Source: Aquatica leii | Taxonomy: Eukaryota > Arthropoda > Insecta > Coleoptera > Lampyridae | Reading direction: 5' to 3' | DNA: 64,000 nucleotides | NCBI GenBank assembly: GCA_035610365.1 | Contig: CM069432.1 | Location: forward strand, 78,000,520 to 78,064,519 | The notes under the pieces: generated by a model | What the model was told of the DNA's origin: nothing | The model's database searches: none | What the model saw: the letters and a program-made list of their open reading frames with translations, nothing else | Translations under genes and position numbers: made by a program | Shown here: positions 25,845-37,106 of the stretch, piece by piece | Position numbering within the stretch: position 1 is the first letter of the stretch | Layout of the letters: every line of letters starts with the position of its first letter

Positions 25845-26157
25845 GTACACGTTTCCTCTGTGTTTTTCTTGTAATCTTATTCATTTTTAATAAAATGTAA
25901 GACAATAATTAGAAAAATCTATGTTGCCAATGGTGCATAAAGCAATTTATTAACGAATTTGTGTATTTTTGGTGATCGATGGTTATTTTTCAGTGTAATA
26001 ATTTGTGATTTTTTGTGTTGGCTTGTAGTGGGTTTACATAAAAGTTATTAAATATTTTTGCTTTTTAAACGATTCATAATAATTAGGAATTAAGTTTAAC
26101 AAAATAATGTGCTGTTTGAAAGGTTCTATTCAATTTGATCTGACAATTGTATTTTAG

Positions 26158-26948
26158 ATGTCGGCAAAAATAATTAAACCTGGTGGTGGCGAGCCAGACC
26201 AGTTTGAGCAGCAAGTATCGCAGGCTTTGCTTGAACTGGAGCTGAATTCCGATCTAAAGGCCCAATTACGTGAATTGCACATTACGAAAGCAAGGGAAAT
26301 CGAGATTAACAACAAAAAGGTGGGTGTGTTAAAATATTCAGAAAAATCTTAACATGTACGCAATGATGACTTTTCTTGGGACACCAAAGACATGCTGTGG
26401 TTAACAAGAGTTTCTGATATTTGTGTAATCTTACTTTATTCCTTGATTTCAAATGACATATGTTAATTGATTGTTTTATGTTGTAGTCTATTATCATCTA
26501 CGTCCCAATTCCGAAACAAAAGCAGTTTCAAAAAATCCAAACAAGATTGGTGAGGGAGTTAGAAAAGAAATTTAGTGGTAAGCATGTAGTATTTGTTGGA
26601 GAACGCAAGATCCTTCAAAAACCCACAAGAAAAACACGTGCGAAGAACAAGCAAAAGAGGCCAAGATCTCGTACATTAACTGCTGTTTACGATGCGCTTC
26701 TTGAGGATTTGGTATTTCCCGCTGAAATTGTAGGAAAAAGAATTCGTATCAAATTAGATGGCTCACAGTTAATTAAGGTGCATCTAGATAAAAATCAGCA
26801 AACCACTATTGAACATAAGGTTTGTGAATTTTGAATGACTTTGAATTTATTAAATCGTGTTTATTTGCAGATTGATACGTTTGCATCTGTTTATAAGAAG
26901 TTAACAGGAAGGGAAGTTACATTTGAATTTCCTGAACCATATTTGTAA
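26158..26948 (+). CDS. RpS7: 40S ribosomal protein S7 (eS7)
   Basis: Three coding exons, 26158-26319, 26487-26819 and 26871-26948, join in phase to give 190 residues (family about 194). Recognisable blocks: [77 protein letters not shown], the basic [17 protein letters not shown] loop, then [20 protein letters not shown] and the C-terminal [13 protein letters not shown]. eS7 is a component of the small ribosomal subunit body needed for 18S rRNA maturation. The ATG is the first base after a TTTTAG splice acceptor, implying a spliced leader exon. All donors and acceptors are GT-AG. Introns are 167 and 51 bp. The gene appears intact, and it ends about 1.5 kb before a retroelement fragment. Confidence 0.97.
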
Positions 26949-26963
26949 TTTCATTGATTCAAC

Positions 26964-26969
26964 AATAAA
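26964..26969 (+). terminator. RpS7 polyadenylation signal
   Basis: AATAAA lies 16 bp after the RpS7 stop codon, giving the very short 3' UTR typical of ribosomal protein genes. Confidence 0.75.
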
Positions 26970-28429
26970 TAATTGAATTAATTATTATTTCATTGTTTAA
27001 TTCTGTTGAGTGAATTGACAAGTATGCAATCACAGTTGTATGGGAGTCTGGTTTTTAGCAATCGATATGTAACTAGGGCGCACTCCATTAGTTTTTTCTG
27101 TTTCAATCAAATTAAATGAAATGCATATGTACTAACAAATATATTTAGGGTAACACTTTCGTATAAATAAATTACGATTTTGTAATAAAAAAAAGTGAAA
27201 AAAATCATAATAGTCTAGCATTTGAATAAATTTGATTGTAATTTTATACTCATTTTACTACATAACTCGAAACGTCAGTTCAAATATGCTTATATGTTAA
27301 CAAACATAACTGTTCTTAATAACATGTTTTTCCGATCTAGGGAAACATCTATGGTTTGAAGTTACTAGCTTGGTAGTGTATGACGGTTCCTTGAAATTAA
27401 CATTCAACGCCGATCCGTACGAAATGTAACTCGGCGGTTCATAGCGATGCGAGCAAGTTTAACTACAAAATGTTGACCCGATTGCAAAACGCAAACTACC
27501 GTATGGCTATTACTTCAACTGAAAAAAACGGCAGTTACTTTAAAGTATACAAGAAATATTTATATAAATATATACATCTGTAGAAACTATCAAGTCCGAC
27601 ATTCGTCTCGAAATAGCTTCAAAACACAAACCAATCTGGTTTCTGCTGCTTTGCTTTGCTACGATTCGCCCGACTACATGAACAACTGCTACCTAAATTC
27701 AAATTTCTGTTTACTCACTGAACTCACAGTTAGGCCTGCGGTGTGAACGTACACTTATCGCTCGCTTCACCAAACAAACAATCAGCGCCTACTGATAATT
27801 AGAATTTCTATTAAATTAAAACTTAAAAATTATGACAATACAAATATAAAACATTTAGCTCATTTTGGTAAACCGTGGAAGAAAAAAGGGAAGTTGTCTG
27901 TGCATACGAAAATCTATATAATTTAAAAAAGGTGGTAAATGCTTCACGTATAAGAAAAAGCAATAGGAAATACTATTAGTGTGTTTAGAGGGTAGAAGCA
28001 TTGTTTTTATATAAACAACAATGGTAGAAGGTATAAAAACTCAAAAACAAACAATAGTTAAAACGAGCTCACAACTAGAAAAAGACCAAAAAGAATTAAG
28101 ACGGCTCCTTATCGTTAATTGAAGAGCTGTGTGACCAAGAAAAACGTTTACATTAGCTAACAACTAATCATAAAAAGATAAGCGCGACTTGATTAGCTTT
28201 TGAGAGCTGGTAATATTCATCAGCGAGGTAAACAATTTTGAAATTGGCGAAGGTAAACTATTTGACGGTTTGAAACCGAACACCCTAATGATGATAAATA
28301 GTATAGTGTCATCCCAAACAGTAAAGTAAGCTTGTATCAAGATTGCAGCAAACTAGTCGTGACAACTATAAAACTTGCAGCAATATTGTCGTGACAAGCA
28401 CTGGCTAAACACCATCCTGCGTCATGCTC
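26970..28429. other. Intergenic, no gene recognised
   Basis: The 3' flank of RpS7, followed by AT-rich and locally mixed sequence (27340-27760) without recognisable coding or RNA features. It may include the decayed 5' part of the retroelement that becomes readable near 28430. Confidence 0.35.
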
Positions 28430-29078
28430 GGTCACGAAATCCGATTGCCATACGACCTCCAATTTCAAAGAAGACCGAAAGAAGAAGTTGCTGGAGAAGA
28501 CTACGTCAGCAAGCTGACTAAGAGATTAGACGAAGTACATAAAGCAGTCCGTAAAAACACATCACAGCCACATCAGATATGACGTCAAGGCACAAAATAG
28601 TGGTTTTCACCCTGGCGACAAGGTATGGTGGTATAATTTCCAAAAAAGACGTGGTTTGTCGCCGAAGGTGCAGAGGCAATGGGAGGGCCCTTATGAAATC
28701 GTGCAGCGTATATTAATGACGTCATATATATCGAATCGGAAAATCACCCAGAGGCAAGCCAAATATGGTCCACATCGATCGTTTAGCGCAGTTTGCTGGC
28801 GGAAACCACGTTACGCCAGTTCAGGTCCGAACCAAAATAATAACCAGTAGAACCAGAAATCAAGTAAAAGGAATGGACTTCGATAAGTTTATGAGCATAT
28901 AAGTAGGTTTTGGAAAGGTTAGATTCGGAGTTAGAACCGAGGAACAACAAGACTTGTTCCAAACACAAAAAGATTACGCCATCGCACATTGCGTGAGTAA
29001 GAATCTTGACATGTTCAGAAGGGTTGCAGTTGTATTTAAAAAGAAGTTTGGACAGCTAGATCAATTACGTAGACAGCA
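28430..29078 (+). pseudogene. Ty3/Gypsy-type retroelement: integrase C-terminus and first half of a macrodomain
   Basis: Broken plus frames read HPGDKVWWYN, RGLSPKVQRQWEGPYEIV and then an HIDRLAQFAGG segment, the C-terminal (GPY/F-type) end of a Ty3/Gypsy integrase (about 28510-28800). Frameshifts lie near 28700. Downstream, 28925-29078 reads KDYAIAHCVSKNLDMFRRVA and VFKKKFGQL, the opening of an Appr-1''-p (macro) domain of the OARD1/TARG1 kind that removes ADP-ribose groups. It stops at the insertion of the 4600-bp transposon. The rest of the domain resumes at 33681. The element is old and cannot be active. Confidence 0.6.
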
Positions 29079-29270
29079 CCCAGGTAGCATTCAGTCGACA
29101 TTATGACATCATAAATTAGTCAGTACCTGCTAATAATGACGTCGGCACTTGACGACTAAATGACAACATATTGATGTTCTAATGTCACAAAAAAATGACG
29201 TCATTTTGAAAAGGTTGTATGACTACACTTTGACGTCAATTTTTAAACTGACTTAAGACGTCATGTTTAT
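29079..29270. repeat. Left terminal inverted repeat and TGACGTC sub-terminal array
   Basis: The 11-bp TIR is followed by TGACATCA, TGACGTCGG, TGACGTCAT, TGACGTCAA and GACGTCATG words in mixed orientation over about 190 bp. They are candidate binding sites for the DUF4806 protein or the transposase. Confidence 0.7.
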
Positions 29271-29671
29271 GTTATACATAATAATAACCTGCATGTATAA
29301 CAATAAATAAACAAAATATATATTATATATATTGAATTTTATTTTATCAGTTAACATTATTCTTAAAAAGGTAATGTAAAAGTTATAAAAATGTAACCTA
29401 TAGTTTAATACAAACAAAAACAATCATATATCTAACTACAGCCATAATATTTGCAACCCTGTCTTATACTTATTTAAAAAACATACAGTGATTTTGAAAC
29501 CTTATACAATTTTTATTAATTCTAGATTTATTTATTTAAATGTTTCCATTTTTATATTTTGTTCATATTATAATATGTAAATAAAAATTATTATAATCAA
29601 CACAATATAAAACTGCAAGTTGCTTATTTAGTTACAATAATATTCAAATTTCTGACTACTTTTATTTAAAA

Positions 29672-31748
29672 TTATGAATTATGAATAAGTGGAAAGCAAG
29701 TAAATGAATCATGTTCATTCGTGTTATGATAAACAATACATTTGCCACCAATGTCTGAAATAGGCCACACATGTACTACATCAGACAATTTTCTTAAAAC
29801 ATATATATTAAGGTCTGAGGAGTTGATAGGATATGTATATAACGAAGAGTATTCAGTAAAAGCTTTACCAACAATAATCACATTATTATTTTTTTGTATT
29901 ATATTATGAATTTCAATAATTTTTGTATCATTTTTTAAAGACACATAACTATCTGCAACATTATAAGAATTTATACTCAATGACATTTTACTTTCTTTTA
30001 TAACAATTTTTTTATATTGCTTATGCCATTTATATTCATCAGAAAATACTAATGGACCTTGTTCATGTTCAAAGAATAAAATACAATTGTTTTTAATTTT
30101 ACACTGATCATCAGTTCTATTTATATTTGCCAATGAATTACTAATTTCAGTTAATCGACGATGTATTTGTTGTAATGGATTTAATGGGGATTTTATTAAT
30201 CTTTTTAAACGACCCAAAAAATTTTCAAATGGGAAAGCTGAGTAATTATCTAAACTACCATAGATTTCAACATCATCGCATATGTGAGCTAGAAGATGAA
30301 CATTATAAACAGTAAATTCTTTCCCATACAAAGACTGTTTGCTATGATGAATAAAAATATGTAATAAATTTTGAGCAAATGGAATACCAAATTTTAATGT
30401 ATGTTTAGAACACAGAAGTATACAAACTGCGGTATGTAACAGTAAAAAATTTTCATAAACAGCTTTATTAAGAATATCCTTCAAGACAAATGGTCCTAGA
30501 TACAGCAAAAAACTTCTAAATTCGGTAGCCTTCCAATATGCTAATTCATTTAATGAACGTGGTTTTCGATTAAAATCTGAAGGCGTAAATGCTCTCAAAG
30601 CAATAAGATGCTGAGAGATAATTTCAACTTTACGGCTGTGTAAACGGACTTCTAATGGCCGACCACCTACCCATATATTTAATAATTTTCTAACAACTCC
30701 CAAGCATATATTGTGCATATAGTCGATTGGGAAATTATTTATTAAATCTATGGGTAAATTCAATAATGGGGATTTGCCTTGATGGTGCTCCTCATCTAAC
30801 TGTTGCCTAAAAGAATAGTCTGAACGTTTATGACCTTTCTCACTAGGGAAAATAATTTTTCTATTATAATATTCACCTGGCTCAGTGCATCTATCACAAG
30901 ATGAATATCCTGAATGTAATTTAGTGCACTTAAGAAACGCCCTAGCTGGAGCATCACACTTTTGAAACTGTGGATTATAATTACAAATTTACTACTTCTA
31001 TAAATAAATCCATTCAACAATAAAAAGTTAAGTTCATTTACAAAATCAATCAAAAACTTGTTTAATGGTTTTGGTTTTGATTTTCCAAAGAAAACAGCAA
31101 TGACAAACGGCATACTTGGCAAATTTTTTATAAGTCCTAAAATAGGCCATAATTGTGATTTAGTACTTTTAAATAAAGGAGTACCATCCACGTTGAAAGA
31201 TATTTTTAATGTTTCAGGAAGTCCTATCTGTTCTTGAATTGCTATCCTGTCTAATTCTGTTTGTAGTGCAGAAGCAAGTCCAAAATAACAGAATTCGCCA
31301 TTATCGAATTTATCAAAGTTGGTAGAACTAGGAGTTTGTAATAATGTGCGAGAATCCATTGGAAGATTTAAATGATATGGTGAAAGGATATGTAGTAACT
31401 GTTAGTGCTAATTTACTAATATTACTTTCTATTGCCCATTTAGCTAATTTATTATTTAAATTATCATCACTTTCTAAAGAATAATGAGTTTCTGAAGTGG
31501 AGGATTTTACTGAGTAGTTACTATCTGTATGAGTACTGAATGAAGAGAAAGTATCTTCTTCTAGTGGTTGGTATACCTGGTTAATTTCGGTTCTAGTTTT
31601 ATTGATAATTAATTTGTTTGTAATAATACTGTTTGAAGTTGAAGTACTTGCATCGGTGGTGATAAATGTATTATTAAAAGCATTGACAACTCATGATATT
31701 GTTGTCGTATTGCCAACAAACTCTTTTACACTTACGTGATTTTAACAT
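29672..31748 (-). pseudogene. TNP2/DUF4218-like transposase, frameshifted
   Basis: The reading frame starts at ATG 31748-31746 with a Cys-containing head (KSRKCKRVCWQYDNN). It shifts by one base in a T-run near 31686, again near 31395 and again near 30975. The pieces match a widespread animal transposon protein: an N-terminal WAIESNISKLALT helix, LPMDSRTLLQTP, ISFNVDGTPLFKS (31200-31160), KCDAPARAFLKCTKLHSGY (about 30970-30915), SSCDRC and then FPIDYMHNICLGVVRKLLNI (about 30740-30680). A DUF4218-like end follows: VYNVHLLAHICDDVEIYG and SAFPFENFLGRL (30310-30200). The C-terminus is at 29672. The family cuts and pastes elements of the CACTA type. The catalytic acidic residues cannot be assigned with certainty, but D of NVDGTPL and D of IDYMH are candidates. 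Three frameshifts make it non-functional. Confidence 0.75.
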
Positions 31749-31832
31749 AATAGTAACAATAGTAAAAGCATACAATGATAAAAAGTAATGTTAATAAAAA
31801 ACTTACTTAATAACAAATATTTATACCCAATT

Positions 31833-33232
31833 TTATTTCTTCTTTTCTAATTGCATGCTACTTTTTCTTAATTTGTCTTTGATTCTGTCATTAGCATGCT
31901 TTAGCCACACTTTTATTATTTTGGAAACATCATTGTCGGTCACTGATGGAGACCTTAATTGTACTGCATCTATAAATTAAGTAGATTATTATTTCATTAA
32001 GAACTTCTACTTAAAACTTACGAACTAAAACAGTTTTCAAAATTAATTTTGAAAAAGGTTTTTTATTTGATTGACCTGCAAAATTGTAGGTTGATGCTAG
32101 TTCGTTTGTAATTAGGAACTTAAGAATCTTATTTGTTTTGGTTGTTGTTGAGTCTCCTCCTAATGTGGCCAAATAAGAGGACTGCTTAAACAAATACAAA
32201 TTTTAGAAATATATATGGTTGCTTTTTAAGATACACACTAATTCATTTTGTTTTTGTTCACTACATAAATACTTCTCAAGATTTTGTAAGTCCACCTCCG
32301 TGTTGATTGGAAACTCGACTGGACAATCTTCTGCTAAGTTTATAACACCACAGGAATTTACAGACTGTTTAAGCACCCCGGAAATTTCTTTTAATTGTTC
32401 TCGAATCTTCTTAATCTCAATAAATACTTGTTCTAAAAAATAAAATTATTACAGAAGTCTTATAAACAAATATATAATTACCAGCAAAGTTACTTGGATG
32501 TGTCACTCTTGAAGTAGATGGTAAATTTTGCGAAGTTGCTATTACTTGCACTGATTCATTTTGTAAAGTTGATGTATTAAATCTTGAAACAGATGTAGTC
32601 AGTGCAGTAGATGTACTTGGATCTACAATTTACACATCACTTAACATTTTATCATACTTGGTCTTAAAACTTACAGACTTCACTTAATTGTGAAATGTCT
32701 TCAGAAACAAGTGGAGGAAGAACTAATTTATTACTCGTAACTATAAAATTTTAACCAGTAATACAGGCAAATAAAAATGTAAGTTATACACCTACCTACT
32801 ATTTTCGGAGGTCTGTTTAATTTTGTTGGTGGCTCATTTTCATCGCTTGAAGATGAGCTAAAAGTTCGTGGTTTTTTCACTACTCGTTTTTTGGAAAACT
32901 CTTCTTCTACATCAGTGGTCTGAAGATCTGATGTTGCCTCACTTTTCTTTAACTTCTTTTGAGCCTTAATGTAGTCATCTGAAACAAAACAATAAAAGAC
33001 TTTCAAATTTCGATTAATTCTTACCACACGTAAAGAAAACCCTTTTTATAGGATATTTTTTCCACAAATATTGGTTTGGTTCTTCACTTGTAATGAGAGC
33101 CTTTTTTAATTTGGCTGAGGTTTTATATGGTGGCCATAGAACAGACGTTTTAGAAGGAGTAAGCCAGCTTGTATGAACAAGAGCAATTTCTTCGTCTGCA
33201 TCATCTTTAAATTCAATCCCCACAAATGCCAT
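31833..33232 (-). CDS. DUF4806 protein of the transposon, intact seven-exon gene
   Basis: Seven exons are in phase throughout: 33232-33025, 32978-32796, 32740-32675, 32622-32482, 32432-32239, 32184-32022 and 31969-31833, in total 363 codons without a stop. The N-terminal module (1-75) has VHTSWLTPSKTSVLWPPYK and a W-x-x-YPIKR strand, common in insect proteins with DUF4806. The middle is Lys-rich (KKRVVKKPRTF) and Ser/Thr-rich, probably nuclear and disordered. The C-terminal DUF4806 domain starts with a coiled helix (EIKKIREQLKEIS) and CPVEFPINTEVDLQNLEKYL, then TLGGDSTTTKTNKILKFLIT, NFAGQSNKKPFSKLIL and a last helix KIIKVWLKHANDRIKDKLRK. By analogy with TNPA of CACTA elements it may bind the TGACGTC arrays, but that is a guess. 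It remains intact although the partner transposase is broken. Exon 5 and 6 borders could shift by a few bases. Confidence 0.72.
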
Positions 33233-33524
33233 CTTTCATTAACAAGTCAATGTTCTCTATTTAAAAGAATACAAAAGATTTTATCCACAATTACATTCAT
33301 AAGAGCGTGGTAGAAACATAACCTTATTTTTAAGTAACTGAAACTATAACCTTGATTGTTTTTTTATTAAATGTACTTAACACGTTTAGTTTCTGGTACT
33401 TACAAATTAAAAAATCATATGTATATACTTACCAATTATAGATATCCTTGAATAAACTTCCTATAATTTAAAATACTTAAAATAAGTAGTGCTGACAAGG
33501 TGTGCTTACACCGTCAAGAAAGAC

Positions 33525-33678
33525 TAAAAACTGACGTCAAAATGACTTTTGTGTAATTGTCGTCATTATGTGTACTTTTAAAGGACGTCAATATCAAGTC
33601 CTGTACATGATCAATGACTTATTAATGACCAACATGACCATATTTTGACGTCAAAATGACAAAGGTTTGCTACCTGGG
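33525..33678. repeat. Right terminal inverted repeat and TGACGTC sub-terminal array
   Basis: CTGACGTCAAAATGAC, GGACGTCAATATC and TTTTGACGTCAAAATGAC lie just inside the 11-bp TIR at 33668-33678. The perfect palindrome TTTTGACGTCAAAA lies about 20 bp from the end. Confidence 0.7.
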
Positions 33679-33680
33679 CA

Positions 33681-34180
33681 ACCGGCGGTCAGAAAAGTTT
33701 TAAAACTACGTGGTGACCGACGCTTCGTTTTCTATCTGGTAAATAAAAAGTACTCACGTACAAAGCCGTTATACGAAAATCAGTGGCGAGCATTATGGAA
33801 TGTCAAGAGAGAAATTGAGTTCCACAATATTAAGAAATTGGCAGTACCCAAGCTTGGTTGTGGCTTAGATCAACAACTGAATTGGAGAACAGTTTGAAAT
33901 ATGTTGTAGGTCGTCTTCCGAGAAACTGACGTTCAAGTGTTGGTCTGCAAATACCAACTAAATAGAATACCGGGTCAGGACAAGTCCATTGACTGCTACT
34001 TTCATACTCAAGGAAGTTGCCGATATGGAGAGAGCTGCCACAGTCCTTCCTACCGGTGTCTCATGCAGTTTTCTGCTCTGGAACAGAACTTATTGTCAGA
34101 AATATATAAAAACAGTTCAAAAGAAGCATAGGTCAGTTTTTCGAATTGAATCGAGAAGATTTTGTGGGCTTAAAATAAAT
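33681..34180 (+). pseudogene. Second half of the retroelement macrodomain, then a CCCH-like finger
   Basis: 33681-33900 continues the macrodomain interrupted at 29078: a FVFYLVNKK strand, RTKPLYENQWRALW and the ligand loop LAVPKLGCGLDQ followed by LNWRTV. The LPxLGCGLD loop contacts ADP-ribose in OARD1-type enzymes. A stop and a frame change follow (33895-33930). Then comes CYFHTQGSCRYGESCH (about 33990-34040), which has the Cys spacing of a CCCH zinc finger but lacks the His at the usual distance. These domains downstream of an integrase are unusual for Ty3/Gypsy elements but do occur in insect retroelement copies. The segment is decayed. Confidence 0.6.
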
Positions 34181-34314
34181 AAGTGATTAAGGCGTGTGAA
34201 GATAAATAAAGTACCGGTAAAACATAAATACGTCGCGTAAAACAAGTTTCCGTTTTAGATAAAATTAAATTTTTTGCTTTATTGATGCTCTGATTTCACT
34301 TTCTAAATTAACAT

Positions 34315-34510
34315 CATGTTATAGTAGAATTTTGGTTTCCACTTATACTGTTTATATTTTTTTTACAACTTGCACAGTAAGCACCGATCCTGCACTTTCC
34401 ATTAAGATTATTAATGATTTCAAAGTACTTGCCATTTAAAATAGCCGGAAGAGGTTCTTTTTTATCATCATGGGTACTTTGTTCCACGTTTTTTAACATA
34501 TAGTTATCCA
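34315..34510 (-). pseudogene. Possible BED-type zinc-finger exon of a hAT element
   Basis: Minus frame with NGKYFEIINNLNGKCRIG, CASCKKNINSISGNQNST. The K-x-F ... C-x-x-C ... ISG-x-x-xST layout is that of the first half of BED fingers at the N-terminus of many hAT transposases. The His pair that should follow is lost at a stop. It is short, so the call is tentative. Confidence 0.33.
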
Positions 34511-34519
34511 TAATGCTAC

Positions 34520-36560
34520 TGTATCTTTGTCCTTCAGTTGTTTACCAGGTACGTGATTCCAACAGATATTAGGTTAGCTTTATGGTTTATGTCACACGAC
34601 ACGGATCACGTTGCGCGCGTTTTCGTTGTCATCGATTGCTGATTGATTGTCATGCAGTGTTGTCATGTATCAAGCACAATGAGGTATAATATACTAACTC
34701 AAATATTAACTAGAGACACTTCTTTGTACATGCAGAACAGCCGTCGATCTATCGCTTAACCCCACTGCTTTCGGTCGACCACGTTTGAAAGGTAGTAAGT
34801 AAAATTTGAAGTTTGTATGAAAACAATTTCATAAATTAAGAATACCTATCATTAAAAATAAAAAATTATATATTTTTAAATAAAACTACTTCAGTTGTAT
34901 TAAATGTAATGGAACATATCTTAAAATGATGTTAACATTTATAGTTTTGCAGTAAGTTTTCAAGCAAAATTCAAAATATATTGACGGAAAAGTCGATTTC
35001 ACGGAAAAGAAGAAGCGTAAAACGGAGTAACGCGAGAGAAGAGAGGGGAGTTGGTAGCGAGCAGTGTGCGTGAGAAGTGTTGAGAGAAGAGAGTGTCGCC
35101 GAGTGTTTATTTGATTACATTATTTAACCATTGTCTGTATGGTGTTTATTCTGTAATTAAAAATCTAGAAATCGAACCCGTGTAAGTGATTTAATAGTTA
35201 ACAATATATTAATCAATATTAATTATTTAGTAATTTTCCACTCATGTGACACGTTGCCAAACGTCTCTAGAATTGGCTGCATATAATTTTTAAATAGCCG
35301 GATGAAGTGGGGAAACAACAATTAATACCGGACCGAATTCGTAACCATACTAGAATATGGAGTGGTGCCTCCAGTAGTTATTATATTATACCTCATTGGT
35401 CAAAGCATACCAATGATGTAGTGATATAATTAATAAAACACACTAAAAACAAAGAATAAAAAGTAAAAACGGCAATGTTGCCAAATACTTGAAAACAAGT
35501 ACCTATATAAATATGAAATACCCTTCTTAAATAAGAATGAAACACAAAATACACGTTAAAATCTATTTGACATGCATGTAGTTGAAATACTGGCCAACTC
35601 TGGTAGTCAACTATATTTCGTTGTATGGAAGCCCGTCTACAAAAGCCTGGATAGCGAATTGTTCCAGAAAGATATCTAACGGCGCTGTGACAGTCTGGCG
35701 ATGTAAGCTCCAAAGTCTTTGCAGCATTCTAAACGCGCTTTTTTATTTCAACTCGATATACTTGTTTCAGATCTTAATAACTCCTTCCTAGACGTGAAAT
35801 TAACAATTCGTAAGGTGGTCAAGAACAGTCTGCAAAATTCCATGCGCTTCCCCAGGTAAAGCCACTATTAGAAACGTCGCTTTCTGCTCGTTGCGTTTTT
35901 CCGTCAAAATTTCACTTCAAACTTGTGAGTGATTTTGTTTTATCAGTAATTCTTCAAGCAGCATCATTCTTTCACCTAATCTGTTTTCAAATTATCACAC
36001 AATTTTCCTCTTAAATTTAAAACACGTGCTTGCGTTTCTTTGTGAACTGTCTTAATCTGGTTTTCAACACTAACCTAAAGTAGTTCATTTGATTTTCAAT
36101 GCTGGCTCGTAATTTTGTTACCGTTATGTACATGAATTAAAAGAAATAGGACATGTTGCAAGCGGAAAATAATTCAAACTATGCTTTGGTAAGTGTAACT
36201 ATCTTTTATTTCGTTATTAGAGCGTTTCTCTCCATCTGTATGTAGTAATGGTGCTGTTTTGAATTCTATAATCCATATATTTTTAGATTATAATGATTAA
36301 TTCCTAGTTACAGTGTGTGTGTTAATGGAAGTTCTGAAAATAGAAACTAGAAAAATTTGGGAAACTTACAGATGCTGAGTATCAATGTGAGGTGTCACAA
36401 CTTCAAAACTTGCAGCAGGTATAGTTTTTTTAAAATTTAAATGTAGACCAGTAATGTCTCATTTTTAGCAAGTGAATGATGGCACATAATAAATATGTTT
36501 TCAACACTGCGATGGACTAGGTCAAGTGCAATTGTTTTACGATTTTTTATTATAGTATAG
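34520..36560. other. Intergenic, no gene recognised
   Basis: 34970-35170 is a purine-rich stretch followed by GTTTATTTGATTACATT, in the style of the R/U5 part of an insect LTR, but no second LTR was found. The rest is AT-rich without recognisable genes. Confidence 0.35.
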
Positions 36561-37106
36561 CACTGATCTCTATAATAATATGGATAGCTGATACTGTAGT
36601 CTGACATTGACACCTTTAGATAAATCATCAGCGCCACTCATTACTGAGACAGGAACTAAAATGTAGCGCTAACCATACTTCTTTGTGACAGTTTAATTGT
36701 CAGTGCAATTGTCATAAATATTAATATTTTTGCAAAGATATTTTCTAAATAGATTAGTATGTTTAAAAATATTTAGAAAATTGTTTGAGCGCATCAGTCG
36801 CGCTTTCGATGGTTAAATATACAAGTGTGTTAAGCATGTGTGATTGGTTCTTAAGCGAGTTAAAATGACTGTTTAACTGTGTTATTTTTTGTATAATCTT
36901 ATTGAAACTAATTAAAATTTGATTAAAGCCATCATATCATAAACTTTTTTTTGGTTTGAAAAATAGCGGTACTGTTGTCAAGTAAAATTCGTTTAATTTA
37001 GTTCTAATCTCAGTATTGTGTGGCGCTGTCTTCTACACAGTATAATCCCATATTTAAATTTTTTTCTCATAAGTATCAGCTATCCATATTATTATAGAGA
37101 TCAGTG
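36561..37106. mobile_element. 546-bp MITE with 35-bp perfect inverted ends
   Basis: The arms at 36561-36595 and 37072-37106 are perfect inverted copies (CACTGATCTCTATAATAATA ...). The element is flanked by TAG on both sides (36558-36560 and 37107-37109), so TA or TAG is the likely target duplication. CAC/GTG ends and TA targets fit Tc1/mariner-derived MITEs. There is no coding content. Confidence 0.75.

Larger units (their letters stand above)
29079..33678 (-). mobile_element. 4600-bp two-gene DNA transposon (CACTA-like; DUF4806 + TNP2/DUF4218-like transposase)
   Basis: Perfect 11-bp terminal inverted repeats CCCAGGTAGCA lie at 29079-29089 and 33668-33678, with a CA target duplication (29077-29078 and 33679-33680). 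Both sub-terminal zones hold arrays of TGACGTC(A)/GACGTC words (about 29130-29270 and 33525-33660), the arrangement known from CACTA/EnSpm elements, where the repeats bind an element-encoded protein. Two minus-strand genes lie inside: a DUF4806 gene (33232-31833) and, 85 bp after it, a transposase (31748-29672). The insertion site lies inside the macrodomain of the surrounding Ty3/Gypsy-type fragment. Taking out the element plus one CA copy puts the two halves back in one frame at the spacing expected for that domain, which confirms the borders. The superfamily assignment is an inference. Confidence 0.85.

Noticed and set aside
35393-35713. Minus-strand open frame of 106 codons, hydrophobic end
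   Set aside because: Composition is that of AT-rich random sequence, no start context or domain.
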